A stretch of DNA of 64,000 bases from Firmicutes bacterium UBA7523 (GTDB lineage Bacteria; Bacillota; Dethiobacteria; Dethiobacterales; Dethiobacteraceae): positions 8,584 through 72,583 of the forward strand of contig DLMZ01000047.1 of the NCBI GenBank assembly GCA_002479415.1. Direction: 5' to 3'. Shown here piece by piece: positions 25,192 to 33,518 of this stretch. A program made the position numbers and the translations under genes. The stretch's first letter is position 1. Each line of letters begins with the position of its first letter. Under the pieces are notes generated by a model. The model had not been told where the DNA came from. It was given only the letters and a program-made list of their open reading frames with translations, and did no database searches.

Positions 25192-26147
25192 CCGAGACAG
25201 CTTTAGCCATCGAAAGAACGCCTGATGTCATAGCAACTGAGATTATAAGTATCCGAGAGCAAGGGAAGAAGATTGTTTTAATGGCCAGCATTGAAATTGG
25301 GAAGCGCCTAGTGGAAGCAAAGGAACTGGTAGCGCACGGAGAATGGGGCAAATTTCTTGAAGAAAAGGTGGATTACTCTCCCCGGACAGCAAATAACCTT
25401 ATGCAGCTTTACAACGAGTACGGCAACAGCCAGATGTCACTTTTCGGTGGTTCTGCAGATTCGCAAGCGATTGCGAATTTGAGCTATACACAGGCTATTG
25501 CTTTGCTTGGAATCCCGACACATGAGCGTGAAGAGTTTATGCAGGAACATGATGTTGAAAGTATGAGTACTAGGGAGCTGCAGGCGGCGATTAAGGCCCG
25601 GGACGATGCAGAGCGTAAGCTGAAAGAAGTCGAAGAAAATTCAGATGAAATAATGGATGAGCTGATTACAGTTCGAGAGGAAAGCAAAAAAGCAAAAGAG
25701 GAAGAGGATAAGCTCAAAAAGGAGCTCAAAGAGGTTCAGCGGCAGCTGACAGAAGCTATAAATGCCGGAAACAGTGAGAAGGTTGGTAATCTGCAGTCTG
25801 AACTGGCAAAGACAGATATAGCACTAAAAGATGCTCAAAGTAAAATAACTGCACTGGAAAAGCAGTTAAAGGAAAAGCATATTGATATTCCTGCAATAGT
25901 TGAGAAGGTTCCTGAAGATGTGGAGAGGGAGCTGAACGAGCTGCGGACCAAGATGAAGCAATTTGAGGAAAAGGCCGGCAAGCCGGAAGCGCTGCTGAAA
26001 TTCAAGGTTCGTTTTGACACACAGGTATCCGGTTTTCAGGAATTGCTATCTATTCTGGAAGAAATTAAGTCAGCAGAGCCTGACGCTTACGAGAAATACC
26101 GCAGCGCCGTTTCCGGTCTGCTGAAAAAGATGCTGGAAAGCCTGTGA
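25188..26147 (+). CDS. DUF3102 domain protein with long coiled coil
   Basis: A 319-residue protein. The N-terminus (residues 10-100, SIEIGKRLVEAKELVAHGEW, VDYSPRTANNLMQLYNEYGN) matches DUF3102, found in phage and plasmid proteins. Residues ~130-260 form a long charged coiled coil. Function unknown; it may organise replication or recombination proteins. Confidence 0.85.
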   Translation: MTETALAIERTPDVIATEIISIREQGKKIVLMASIEIGKRLVEAKELVAHGEWGKFLEEKVDYSPRTANNLMQLYNEYGNSQMSLFGGSADSQAIANLSYTQAIALLGIPTHEREEFMQEHDVESMSTRELQAAIKARDDAERKLKEVEENSDEIMDELITVREESKKAKEEEDKLKKELKEVQRQLTEAINAGNSEKVGNLQSELAKTDIALKDAQSKITALEKQLKEKHIDIPAIVEKVPEDVERELNELRTKMKQFEEKAGKPEALLKFKVRFDTQVSGFQELLSILEEIKSAEPDAYEKYRSAVSGLLKKMLESL

Positions 26148-26184
26148 TTTAACTAACCGAAGAAAACTAAGGTGGTGAGTTTGT

Positions 26185-26607
26185 TTGAAAGCTATCAGTA
26201 TACTTCAACCGTGGGCATCACTGATTTCCGTGGGTGCTAAAGAGATAGAAACCCGGAGCTGGGCAACCAATTGTTTGGCAATACACGCAAGCAAGCGATA
26301 CCCAAAGGATCTACAAGAACTAGCAAAACAGGAACAGTTCTATTCCGCGCTACGTCCAGATGGCAACTATCAGTACCCGGAATTACACTTAGGCTGTATT
26401 ATCGCAGTCTGTCAGCTGGTGGACTGTCAGCGGATTAATTCAGACGAACTCCCGCCTGAACCGGAAGCATCCTTTGGAGACTACACGCCTGGGCGCTACG
26501 CCTGGTTACTGACGGATGTGAAGAGAATAACACCAGTGGCAGTAAAAGGGCAACTCGGTTTGTGGAATTGGGAGCCGCCGGAAATGCATACACAAGGTAT
26601 TGGTTAG
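26185..26607 (+). CDS. ASCH domain protein
   Basis: A 140-residue protein with an ASCH fold: KAISILQPWASLISVGAKEIETRSW at the start and YAWLLTDVKRI near the end. ASCH domains bind RNA or modified nucleosides; the phage role is unknown. Start is TTG behind AAGGTGGTGAG. Confidence 0.85.
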   Translation: MKAISILQPWASLISVGAKEIETRSWATNCLAIHASKRYPKDLQELAKQEQFYSALRPDGNYQYPELHLGCIIAVCQLVDCQRINSDELPPEPEASFGDYTPGRYAWLLTDVKRITPVAVKGQLGLWNWEPPEMHTQGIG

Positions 26608-26608
26608 C

Positions 26609-26887
26609 ATGTTTACTCCTGTATACGATATAGAGACTGTCTTGGAAACGCTGCTACCCCTCCGCATCGGTCATGTAAGTGAGGAGTATCAATTGCATGA
26701 TGCTGTAGCAAAGCGTTTAGCTGGAGCGGGACTGTTCTTTTATAAAGAGCACCGCCTGGGTCCCCGAAATCGTATAGATTTCTTGGTTGGCGGAATTGGC
26801 GTTGAGTGCAAGAAGGGTCGACCGAACTGGCAGCAGGTTACAAACCAGCTGCACCGAACTTTAAGACAGCAAAAGAAAGTGCATTAG
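26609..26887 (+). CDS. PD-(D/E)XK-like nuclease fragment
   Basis: A 92-residue protein. The segment RIDFLVGGIGVECKKGRPN has the spacing of a PD-(D/E)XK active site (D, then E-x-K). The C-terminal helix that should follow QQVTNQLHR is cut short, so it is either a minimal member or a frameshifted remnant. Confidence 0.55.
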   Translation: MFTPVYDIETVLETLLPLRIGHVSEEYQLHDAVAKRLAGAGLFFYKEHRLGPRNRIDFLVGGIGVECKKGRPNWQQVTNQLHRTLRQQKKVH

Positions 26888-26922
26888 AAACACAAATATG
26901 TGACTTCCTTTACAAGCCATTC

Positions 26923-27144
26923 ATGGAGATTCGTGGTCATATGTGCCGGGGTGAAGACAGAAAGCCAATCACAACAGAGTACAGCGGAGAATTAGACGTT
27001 CAGCAAATAGTCGATGTAGGCTGTGCGTGGTGGTCTTGTGACGGGCTTAACGGTGAATGCGAGAGTAAAAGTTTTGATATGCTGCAAAAAGGGTGGATAT
27101 GGAAATGCCGCGAGTGTGGCAAGGAGGGAAGCACAATTGTATAG
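26923..27144 (+). CDS. Zinc-ribbon hypothetical protein
   Basis: A 73-residue product with paired Cys (GCAWWSCDGLNGEC, CRECGK). The start is uncertain because no ribosome site precedes the ATG at 26923, and the frame is open up to 26806. No family recognised. Confidence 0.4.
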   Translation: MEIRGHMCRGEDRKPITTEYSGELDVQQIVDVGCAWWSCDGLNGECESKSFDMLQKGWIWKCRECGKEGSTIV

Positions 27145-27274
27145 AAAGATGCGAGACCAGATTGAGCAGTTAGTTCTCGAAGAATTTGACCGGGCGAACA
27201 AAAACTTCCGGGGTTTAGTAATAACCATGAGGCGTATTGGGGGAATACGCGGGAGGAGACGCAATGATACCTGA
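27137..27274 (+). CDS. Short helical protein
   Basis: A 45-residue protein ending in a basic tail (MRRIGGIRGRRRNDT). The TTG start at 27137 lies 8 bases after AAGGAGGG. Overlaps at both ends with neighbours support expression within the operon. Confidence 0.45.
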   Translation: MYRKMRDQIEQLVLEEFDRANKNFRGLVITMRRIGGIRGRRRNDT

Positions 27275-27590
27275 GTATAGAAGGTTTAGATGTTGCTTGT
27301 GTCCAAACAGGAATGACCCACAGAAAGTTAAGTGCCCCCCGAAACCGTTTAACCCAGAAGTCACGCCTTGCCGTTTTATCAAGGCCTACATAGATAAGCG
27401 GGGCTGGAAATACAAAGTAATGTCCGGCATGGGCGAAAGCAATTACAAGGCCAGGTATCAAAAGCCTGAGAAACGTGGGGATGCTGGGTGGAAGTGTGTG
27501 CGAAATCTTCCCTGGCGGAAGTCGTTTGATGAGGCGCAGAGTGATTTGAATGCGTTAGCGAAGAAGAAGGGGTGGGGTGAGACAGGGTGA
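27264..27590 (+). CDS. Cys-rich hypothetical protein
   Basis: A 108-residue protein with an N-terminal CCLCPNRND and a CPPKPFNPEVTPC cluster. The ATG at 27264 follows GGGAGGAG. It overlaps the following PAPS-reductase-like gene by 4 bp and may be its partner. No family recognised. Confidence 0.5.
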   Translation: MIPEYRRFRCCLCPNRNDPQKVKCPPKPFNPEVTPCRFIKAYIDKRGWKYKVMSGMGESNYKARYQKPEKRGDAGWKCVRNLPWRKSFDEAQSDLNALAKKKGWGETG

Positions 27591-28831
27591 GCAAAAAGCA
27601 AAGCATATACGCATATGTCGAAATGCAAGAGATGCAATCCTGGCCGCTTGAAAAGAAAGTCGAGGAGGCGCAGGAAATAATCCGCGAAACGTTCAGGCGC
27701 GGTAAGAAGGTAGCTCTTGCATTTTCCGGCGGCAAAGACTCAACTGCCCTCTGGCACCTTATTCGCGAAACCTGCCCTGAAGAAGCAAAAAATATGATAG
27801 TCATTTTCGGCAATACAGGCGTGGAGTACAAAGAATCCCTTCTGTTTGCTCGTCAAATGGGCAAGGAATGGGGCGGCGAGAATTTTTACGAAACGAAGCT
27901 TGACCGAATAAAGGTGCCGCGCCTGAAATACGAAGCGCAAAAAGAAGTATGGGCAAAGATTGAGGCGGATGATGACGTTGCCAGGTACCTAAATATAAAA
28001 GGGCGCCTACTGAAAACTGACAAGCTCAATGAAGCCGTTACACCCGAAATGTGGGCAGATTTTCGCCGCCGGAAGCTCGTGTGGGAGGCGGGAACGCAGG
28101 TTAGTTTTTGGTTTATTGCTGAACAGTACGGTTTCCCGATACTTGGCAAGGATGCTACGAAGTTGGACGCGCCGCGAATAAACATCAATGTGTTTCTAAA
28201 ATACAGCGATGAACAGAGCAAGGGTAACGAAAAATACTACGACATGATCAGAAAGTTCCCAGACATGCGTATATCACACTCCTGCTGTAATTTTATCAAG
28301 GAGCAGCCAAGTCAGAAGCTGCAAAGAGAGTTGGGATGCGACACCCTTTTCCGTGGTTTAATGGCAAGCGAGAGTCGCCGCCGCACGTTTACTTTTTTAG
28401 ACCACGGATTTTTGTACACGGTCAAGACAGGCTACCTTTACTCAAACCCGATGTCAACATGGACGGATGCCGACGTTTGGGAGTACATCAAAACGCGAAA
28501 CTGCCCGTATTCGGAATTATACGATTTGGCCGATGATGACGGGAACAAACTGTTTCAGCGCAACGGCTGCTATACATGTGGCACAGGATTGGCCTACGAG
28601 GGAAACAACATAGAAATCTTGCGGAAGCATTATCCGAGCAAGTGGCGGGCGTTGATGGAATACGGGATGGCTAGGGAAATGAAGGCCTTCGCATGTGCCA
28701 TCAGTGACGACATCAAACTAAACACCTTAGAACACGACTGGCTGTTGGATATGCGGCCATGTGCTTTTGACAGGCTGACACCAAGAGTAAATTTGTTGGA
28801 GGCCTTATCGTATGGCGCGGTGCTATTTTAG
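27587..28831 (+). CDS. Phosphoadenosine phosphosulfate reductase family protein
   Basis: A 414-residue enzyme of the adenine nucleotide alpha-hydrolase group. The PP-loop is ALAFSGGKDSTALWHL (about residues 43-58). Four or more Cys (HSCCNF, RNGCYTCGTGLA) resemble the iron-sulfur site of PAPS reductase/DndC proteins. In phages such proteins are suspected in sulfur-containing nucleic-acid modification, but the substrate is unknown. Start is GTG overlapping the gene before it. Confidence 0.82.
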   Translation: MSKKQSIYAYVEMQEMQSWPLEKKVEEAQEIIRETFRRGKKVALAFSGGKDSTALWHLIRETCPEEAKNMIVIFGNTGVEYKESLLFARQMGKEWGGENFYETKLDRIKVPRLKYEAQKEVWAKIEADDDVARYLNIKGRLLKTDKLNEAVTPEMWADFRRRKLVWEAGTQVSFWFIAEQYGFPILGKDATKLDAPRININVFLKYSDEQSKGNEKYYDMIRKFPDMRISHSCCNFIKEQPSQKLQRELGCDTLFRGLMASESRRRTFTFLDHGFLYTVKTGYLYSNPMSTWTDADVWEYIKTRNCPYSELYDLADDDGNKLFQRNGCYTCGTGLAYEGNNIEILRKHYPSKWRALMEYGMAREMKAFACAISDDIKLNTLEHDWLLDMRPCAFDRLTPRVNLLEALSYGAVLF

Positions 28832-28851
28832 GCACAGAAGGGGTGTATTAA

Positions 28852-29007
28852 ATGAACCACTACCAACTCCACCACCTAATCGAAGCCTACCGCGCCCGGA
28901 TGCACCAACTTGCGGCTGTGTACGGCATGGGGGATGCGCGAGTGTTGCGACTAAGCCAGAGGCTGGATAGGTTGATTGTGGCGGAGATGAGGGGGAAAGG
29001 GGTGTAA
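28852..29007 (+). CDS. Spo0E-like aspartyl-phosphate phosphatase
   Basis: A 51-residue protein. Residues 8-45 (LIEAYRARMHQLAAVYGMGD, then LRLSQRLDRLI) match the Spo0E family, including the SQxLD motif whose Asp takes part in catalysis. Family members dephosphorylate Spo0A~P and block entry into sporulation. The ATG follows AAGGGG. The gene lies in a prophage inserted in sigK, so it may delay spore formation. It is short, and the call rests on motif matching only. Confidence 0.78.
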   Translation: MNHYQLHHLIEAYRARMHQLAAVYGMGDARVLRLSQRLDRLIVAEMRGKGV

Positions 29008-29009
29008 TT

Positions 29010-29447
29010 TTGCGAGAAATCATAGTGCCGAGAGAAAATGGACGGTTTGTATCAGGGTTTTCTTATTCTCCGGAAACGCAAATAAAACCAGGTGAACATA
29101 AAAGTCAGCAAACCGAAATAAAACCAGGGCAAAGATTAAGCCCATCTACAGAATTTAAACCCGGGCAAGTAGCACGCAACAAATTACCGATTGGTTCTGT
29201 GAGGATAAGAGAGGAAACGCATACGGGATTATTGAGGGCATGGGTAAAAGTTGCCGAGCCTAATGTGTGGCAAAAAAGAGCAATCCTTGTTTGGGAGTCT
29301 ATGCGCGGGCCATTACCAAAAGGCTGGGTTGTTCACCACAAAGACAGAGACAGCCTCAACGATCATCCCGATAACCTTGTAGGAATGACGCGGCGCGACC
29401 ATGCCGCAGAACACAGAAGGGAGCTGCAGGCATGGTATATGAACTAA
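29010..29447 (+). CDS. HNH endonuclease with NUMOD-like repeats
   Basis: A 145-residue protein of the free-standing homing-endonuclease type. Three short repeats of the pattern T-E-x-K-P-G-Q (residues ~22-53) resemble NUMOD DNA-binding motifs. The HNH core is WVVHHKDRDSLNDHPDNLVG. It lies between the Spo0E-like gene and the methyltransferase and overlaps the latter by 16 bp. It may be a mobile gene. Start is TTG. Confidence 0.82.
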   Translation: MREIIVPRENGRFVSGFSYSPETQIKPGEHKSQQTEIKPGQRLSPSTEFKPGQVARNKLPIGSVRIREETHTGLLRAWVKVAEPNVWQKRAILVWESMRGPLPKGWVVHHKDRDSLNDHPDNLVGMTRRDHAAEHRRELQAWYMN

Positions 29448-30949
29448 TTGTGGATTCCTTTGCCGGCGGTGGTGGTGCCTCAATAGGTATTGCCCTGGCC
29501 ATAGGCCGTTCCGTAGATATAGCCATTAACCATGACCCGATAGCCATAGCCATGCACAAGGTTAACCATCCGGACACCTACCACTACTTAGAGAATGTCT
29601 GGGAAGTAGACCCCCGAGAAGCGGCGGCAGGTAGGCCAGTGGGGTTGTGTTGGCTGAGTCCGGATTGCAAACACTTTTCGAAAGCAAAGGGTGGCAAGCC
29701 AGTAGAAAAGAATATTCGTGGCCTTGCATGGGTGGCAGTGCGCTGGGCGGCAACAGTGAGGCCGCGAGTCATCATCCTAGAGAACGTAGAAGAGTTTAAG
29801 ACCTGGGGGCCGCTGCTTGAAGGCGGCAAGCCTGACCCGAAGCAAAAAGGACGGACGTTTCGTTCATTTGTCAATGCGCTGAAGAGGTACGGCTATAAAG
29901 TAGAATGGCGTGAATTGAGGGCATGTGATTATGGAGCGCCGACGATACGCAAGCGGCTGTTCCTTGTTGCTCGATGTGATGGACAGCGCATTGTCTGGCC
30001 GGAACCGACTCATGGTGACCCGGAGAGTGATGTAGTTAAATCCGGGAAGCTGAGCCCATGGCGCACTGCAGCAGAGATAATTGATTGGAGCCTGCCATGT
30101 CCCAGCATCTTTGAGAGGAAGCGGCCACTGGCTGAGAACACTATGAAGCGAATTGCCCGGGGAATTAAGAAATTTGTGGTTGATAATCCAAGGCCGTTTA
30201 TAATGCAGGCTTACGGTGGAGGTTACACGGGATCTGGATCAGACATTAATAAACCGCTGCCAACAATTACAACAAAGGATCACAACTGGCTAGTAACCCC
30301 AATTATATCCCGTCAATTCGGCAATTCAATCGGGCACGGAATTGATGACCCCCTGGGAACTGTGACAGCTGGCGGTGGCGGTAAATCACAATTAGTCACA
30401 GCTTTTCTTGCTCAATACCACGGCTACGATGACGCACCAAGAGGTCAAACGATGGACAGGCCGTTACTTACACAGGACACATCGAACCGCTACGCCCTTG
30501 TCACTAGCCACATCATAAAAATGCGCGGCACCAACATTGGCCACAGGGTAGACGAACCACTACATACCATTACTGCCGGCGGCTTACATTTGGGTGAGGT
30601 AAGGGCCTTCCTACTTAAGTATTACGGCACGGCTACCGGTCAGGAGTTAAACAGCCCGATGCACACCGTAACGACAAAGGACAGAATGGGCCTTGTTGCC
30701 GTCCACGGCCAGGACTATCAGATTGTTGATATCGGCATGAGGATGCTGGAACCACACGAGCTTTTTGCGGCACAGGGTTTTCCGGATGATTACATCATTG
30801 ACCGGGACGAGGACGGGAACAAGTTTGCGAAAAAGGAACAGGTGGCAAAATGCGGCAACTCTGTTTGTCCACCGCTTGCCGAGGCGCTTGTAAGGGCGAA
30901 TATGTCGGAGCTGGCCACGGAGAGAAAGGATAATGAGGCTGCCATATGA
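29432..30949 (+). CDS. DNA (cytosine-5) methyltransferase
   Basis: A 505-residue C5 DNA methyltransferase. Motif I is DSFAGGGGASIG. Motif IV reads LSPDCKHFSKAKGG, with PDC in place of the common PPC. Motif VI is ENVEEF, motif VIII includes YGAPTIRKRLFLVA and motif X is KCGNSVCPPLAEAL. The region between (about 250-410) holds repeated PLPTITTKDH, PLGTVTAGGG and PLHTITAGGL segments typical of phage members. It probably protects phage DNA from host restriction. Confidence 0.93.
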   Translation: MVYELIVDSFAGGGGASIGIALAIGRSVDIAINHDPIAIAMHKVNHPDTYHYLENVWEVDPREAAAGRPVGLCWLSPDCKHFSKAKGGKPVEKNIRGLAWVAVRWAATVRPRVIILENVEEFKTWGPLLEGGKPDPKQKGRTFRSFVNALKRYGYKVEWRELRACDYGAPTIRKRLFLVARCDGQRIVWPEPTHGDPESDVVKSGKLSPWRTAAEIIDWSLPCPSIFERKRPLAENTMKRIARGIKKFVVDNPRPFIMQAYGGGYTGSGSDINKPLPTITTKDHNWLVTPIISRQFGNSIGHGIDDPLGTVTAGGGGKSQLVTAFLAQYHGYDDAPRGQTMDRPLLTQDTSNRYALVTSHIIKMRGTNIGHRVDEPLHTITAGGLHLGEVRAFLLKYYGTATGQELNSPMHTVTTKDRMGLVAVHGQDYQIVDIGMRMLEPHELFAAQGFPDDYIIDRDEDGNKFAKKEQVAKCGNSVCPPLAEALVRANMSELATERKDNEAAI

Positions 30950-31012
30950 AGCGAAGTAAACTAAGGTGCGATGCAAGCAATTTTGACATAGATACGGGGT
31001 AGGTGATTGCTG

Positions 31013-31126
31013 TTGCCACAAAAACAAGATTTGGATTCTATATTATCTCAGCCCCAGGTTGCCGCCAAGGAGCATATGAAGCGAATTATTGAGCAGCTAA
31101 AAAAAGACGGCCGGAGGTCTAACTGA
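31013..31126 (+). CDS. Very short protein before the replication gene
   Basis: A 37-residue product ending in a basic helix (KRIIEQLKKDGRRSN). The TTG at 31013 lies 6 bases after AGGTGA, and the stop overlaps the next ATG (TGATG). Coupling is the main support. Confidence 0.45.
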   Translation: MPQKQDLDSILSQPQVAAKEHMKRIIEQLKKDGRRSN

Positions 31127-32052
31127 TGGCAAACCCCCAACCGGACAAATACACAAGACTTTCTAACGAGCTGTATGAGTCAATAATGCAGACCGATTTC
31201 ACCAAACGACAACGGAGCATGCTGGATTTAATTATTAGAGCGAGTTACGGCTGCAATAATAAGTATGCCTTGCTTCGGCCCTCTGATTTTGAGGTAGTTG
31301 GGGTTTACAAAACACACGTTAAAAAAGAGCTTGAGTACCTTTGCCGTGCAAAGGTGATAACTTGGCATGGTGAGCGGATTTCGCTCAATAAGGACTACGA
31401 GCAGTGGCGAATTAACCTTTGCAAGCCATGCAACGGGAACAAGCTGCAGGAAATTCTTCGAAGAAACATCTCTAATGAAGTTACTGAAACAGTAACCAAA
31501 GTTACCAAAACAGTAACTGCCGAACAAATGGTCGGTTACCAAAACAGTAACCAAGAGGTTACTAAAACAGTAACCGACACCCCCCAAGAAAGCCTGCAAC
31601 CATCGGACTCCGCAGGGTGCCTAAAGACAATTAAAGACAATAGTAGTAGTAGTATAGTGGGCGAGGCAAGTCTTGAGGATGCCGTTGTGTTTTACCAAAA
31701 GCACTTTCCTATACTCAACCCATACCAGTATGAGCAGTTAGTAAAATTTGTGGATGATGGCATGGCGGCTGACGTCATTCTTTATGTGATGGAAAAGGCG
31801 GCTCTAAATGGGGCGTTAAAGTTTGCGTACATACAAAGCACATTAGGCACTCTTTTTGTTCAGGGAGTTCGAACGAAAGAACAGGCCCTAAGAGAAGAGG
31901 AGTTATTTAAACGACGAGGAGGCTTTAACAATGATGACACGAAGAGACCGCGAGCGTCGCCAAGGAGAGGTAGTGCAGCTCAAAAACGCACTGGTAGCCT
32001 CGAATGTATTATCATTAACGGCGCCGGGGATGAAGCTGCTGAGCCAGGATGA
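31126..32052 (+). CDS. Phage replication initiator (O-like, DnaD-like C-terminus)
   Basis: A 308-residue replication protein. The N-terminal domain (PDKYTRLSNELYESIMQTDF, QRSMLDLIIRASYG) is the winged-helix origin-binding domain of phage replication proteins. Residues ~119-150 are encoded by four DNA iterons. The C-terminal part (EDAVVFYQKHFPILNPYQYE) is DnaD-like and may load helicase through the DnaC-like protein encoded next. The last 40 codons overlap the next gene in another frame. Confidence 0.85.
   Translation: MANPQPDKYTRLSNELYESIMQTDFTKRQRSMLDLIIRASYGCNNKYALLRPSDFEVVGVYKTHVKKELEYLCRAKVITWHGERISLNKDYEQWRINLCKPCNGNKLQEILRRNISNEVTETVTKVTKTVTAEQMVGYQNSNQEVTKTVTDTPQESLQPSDSAGCLKTIKDNSSSSIVGEASLEDAVVFYQKHFPILNPYQYEQLVKFVDDGMAADVILYVMEKAALNGALKFAYIQSTLGTLFVQGVRTKEQALREEELFKRRGGFNNDDTKRPRASPRRGSAAQKRTGSLECIIINGAGDEAAEPG
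31480..31574. repeat. Four iterons: probable phage replication origin
   Basis: Four near-identical 17-bp sites of form GTTACYRAAACAGTAAC lie at 31480-31496, 31501-31517, 31535-31551 and 31558-31574. Each has GTTAC/GTAAC ends in inverted orientation, so each could bind a dimer. They sit in the middle of the initiator gene, as in lambda O. An AT-rich stretch follows at 31625-31660. Confidence 0.82.
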
Positions 32053-32827
32053 ACATGTTGCGACGTATGATACAGGGGAACGGATTTCTTGTATCGGCTG
32101 CGGGGAAGAAATCCTGGTAACTCTAACAATCTTTGACTTATTGGGTGAAGAGAAAAGACGCGAGCACCGTGTAGACTTATGTGATGACTGCTATAAGCGG
32201 CAAGAAGAGGACAAGCAGATACAGCAGCGCTTGGAAAAGATTAATAAGCTCTTTAACGTGGCGGATCTGGGAGTTCGTTTTGCTCAGTGTACATTCTCAA
32301 ACTGGACTAAACGCAAGGAACTAAACATGGCCTATAAAATTTGCCATGAATACACGAAGGCTTTCAGGGACGCTAAATTGACCGGTCAAGGTATAGTTCT
32401 GATGGGTGACCGCGGAAGCGGTAAATCCCATCTGGCCGCAGCGATTGCAAATGAGCTGTTAAAGCAGCTAGTTCCCGTAATATTTCAGCCGGTGCCCAAG
32501 TTGTTAAAACGTATTCAGGCAACATACGGACGTGGCAGTGAGGAAAAGGAGAGGGATATAATTTCCGCACTCACAACCTGTGATTTGCTTATCTTGGATG
32601 ATGTCGGAGCAGAAAAATGGACTGAAACTCGTGAAGAGACTTTGTATAACATCATCGATGAACGGTACCGGCAGCTGCTACCCGTTATACTCACCACAAA
32701 CTGTGACATGGAAGACCTTGAAATGCAGATTGGCTCACGCAGTTATGATCGATTACTAGAAGTTTGCCGTTTTGTCCGCATGGAGGCAGAAAGCTGGAGA
32801 GTGTTAAAGGCCAAAGGAAAAGTTTGA
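31931..32827 (+). CDS. DnaC/IstB-like ATPase, helicase loader
   Basis: A 298-residue AAA+ protein. An N-terminal zinc-binding part (CIGCGE, CDDCYK) precedes the ATPase domain with Walker A MGDRGSGKSH, Walker B LLILDDVGAE and sensor 1 ILTTNCD. The C-terminal RSYDRLLEVCRFVRMEAESW is typical of phage DnaC-like loaders. The ATG lies behind GAGGAGG but 122 bp inside the preceding gene. Confidence 0.92.
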   Translation: MMTRRDRERRQGEVVQLKNALVASNVLSLTAPGMKLLSQDEHVATYDTGERISCIGCGEEILVTLTIFDLLGEEKRREHRVDLCDDCYKRQEEDKQIQQRLEKINKLFNVADLGVRFAQCTFSNWTKRKELNMAYKICHEYTKAFRDAKLTGQGIVLMGDRGSGKSHLAAAIANELLKQLVPVIFQPVPKLLKRIQATYGRGSEEKERDIISALTTCDLLILDDVGAEKWTETREETLYNIIDERYRQLLPVILTTNCDMEDLEMQIGSRSYDRLLEVCRFVRMEAESWRVLKAKGKV

Positions 32828-32849
32828 TTCGTGGATTGGAGGAACGAGA

Positions 32850-33344
32850 ATGAATAGACATACAATCGCGTTATACTTTTTACTTCTAACGATTGTCTGC
32901 CTGCTGGTGTTCAACGTTTATACTCAGGCATATATTGCTGCGGCGTTAAGCCAGGAGCTCGAGGCGGCATTTAAGGAGCAGGCGGAGATCCGGCAGAAGC
33001 AAGATGAAATCTGGCAGAGGCAGGAACGGATCCTGCGCATCTTTGAGGGGGCAGAAACCTTTGAAGTAACGGCCTATACTCATGTGGCTATACCGGGAGT
33101 AGCGGATATCAACGGCACCGGAGATGGTTTGACGTCAATCGGTTTGCCGGTGAGTGAAAGATTTGTAGCAGTAGATCCTCGGGTTATTCCCCTGAGGAAG
33201 TGGCTTATAGTCGAGGGAGTGGGTTTGGTTTACTCCGCTGATACCGGTGGGGCGATAAAAGGAAACCGCATAGATATTTTTAAAGAGTGCCGAAAAGAAG
33301 CTTTTGAGTGGGGCAGGCGCAAGGCAAGAGTGGTGGTGCTATAG
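32850..33344 (+). CDS. 3D domain protein (MltA-like barrel)
   Basis: A 164-residue membrane-anchored protein. The N-terminal segment (IALYFLLLTIVCLLVFNVYT) is followed by a short coiled coil and a 3D domain (FEVTAYTH, RFVAVDPRVIPLRKWL, YSADTGGAIKGNRIDIF) with the three Asp residues. Such domains act on peptidoglycan, as in YocH and Rpf-like proteins. Its place among early genes is unusual for a lysin. Confidence 0.85.
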   Translation: MNRHTIALYFLLLTIVCLLVFNVYTQAYIAAALSQELEAAFKEQAEIRQKQDEIWQRQERILRIFEGAETFEVTAYTHVAIPGVADINGTGDGLTSIGLPVSERFVAVDPRVIPLRKWLIVEGVGLVYSADTGGAIKGNRIDIFKECRKEAFEWGRRKARVVVL

Positions 33345-33345
33345 C

Positions 33346-33513
33346 ATGGAGCGACAAAACATACCTAAGGCGCTTAGGCAAAAGCGGCCCAAGAAAGATG
33401 ATGAAAACATGGACACTTGGACCTGGTACAAGCCAGAGCAGTTCCTAGATAAATTCTATCCGGGGTGGCGCGAGAACGTCCACTTGTGGCCGTCCCGGTC
33501 GGGGAGGTTGTGA
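33346..33513 (+). CDS. Small hypothetical protein
   Basis: A 55-residue basic, Trp-rich protein (DTWTWYKPEQFLDKFYPGW). The ATG overlaps the end of the 3D gene region. No family recognised. Confidence 0.5.
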   Translation: MERQNIPKALRQKRPKKDDENMDTWTWYKPEQFLDKFYPGWRENVHLWPSRSGRL

Positions 33514-33518
33514 TGTAA

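Noticed and set aside
31228..31599. 123-codon minus-strand frame over the iterons
   Set aside because: Shadow of the initiator gene; its repeated residues reflect the iterons.
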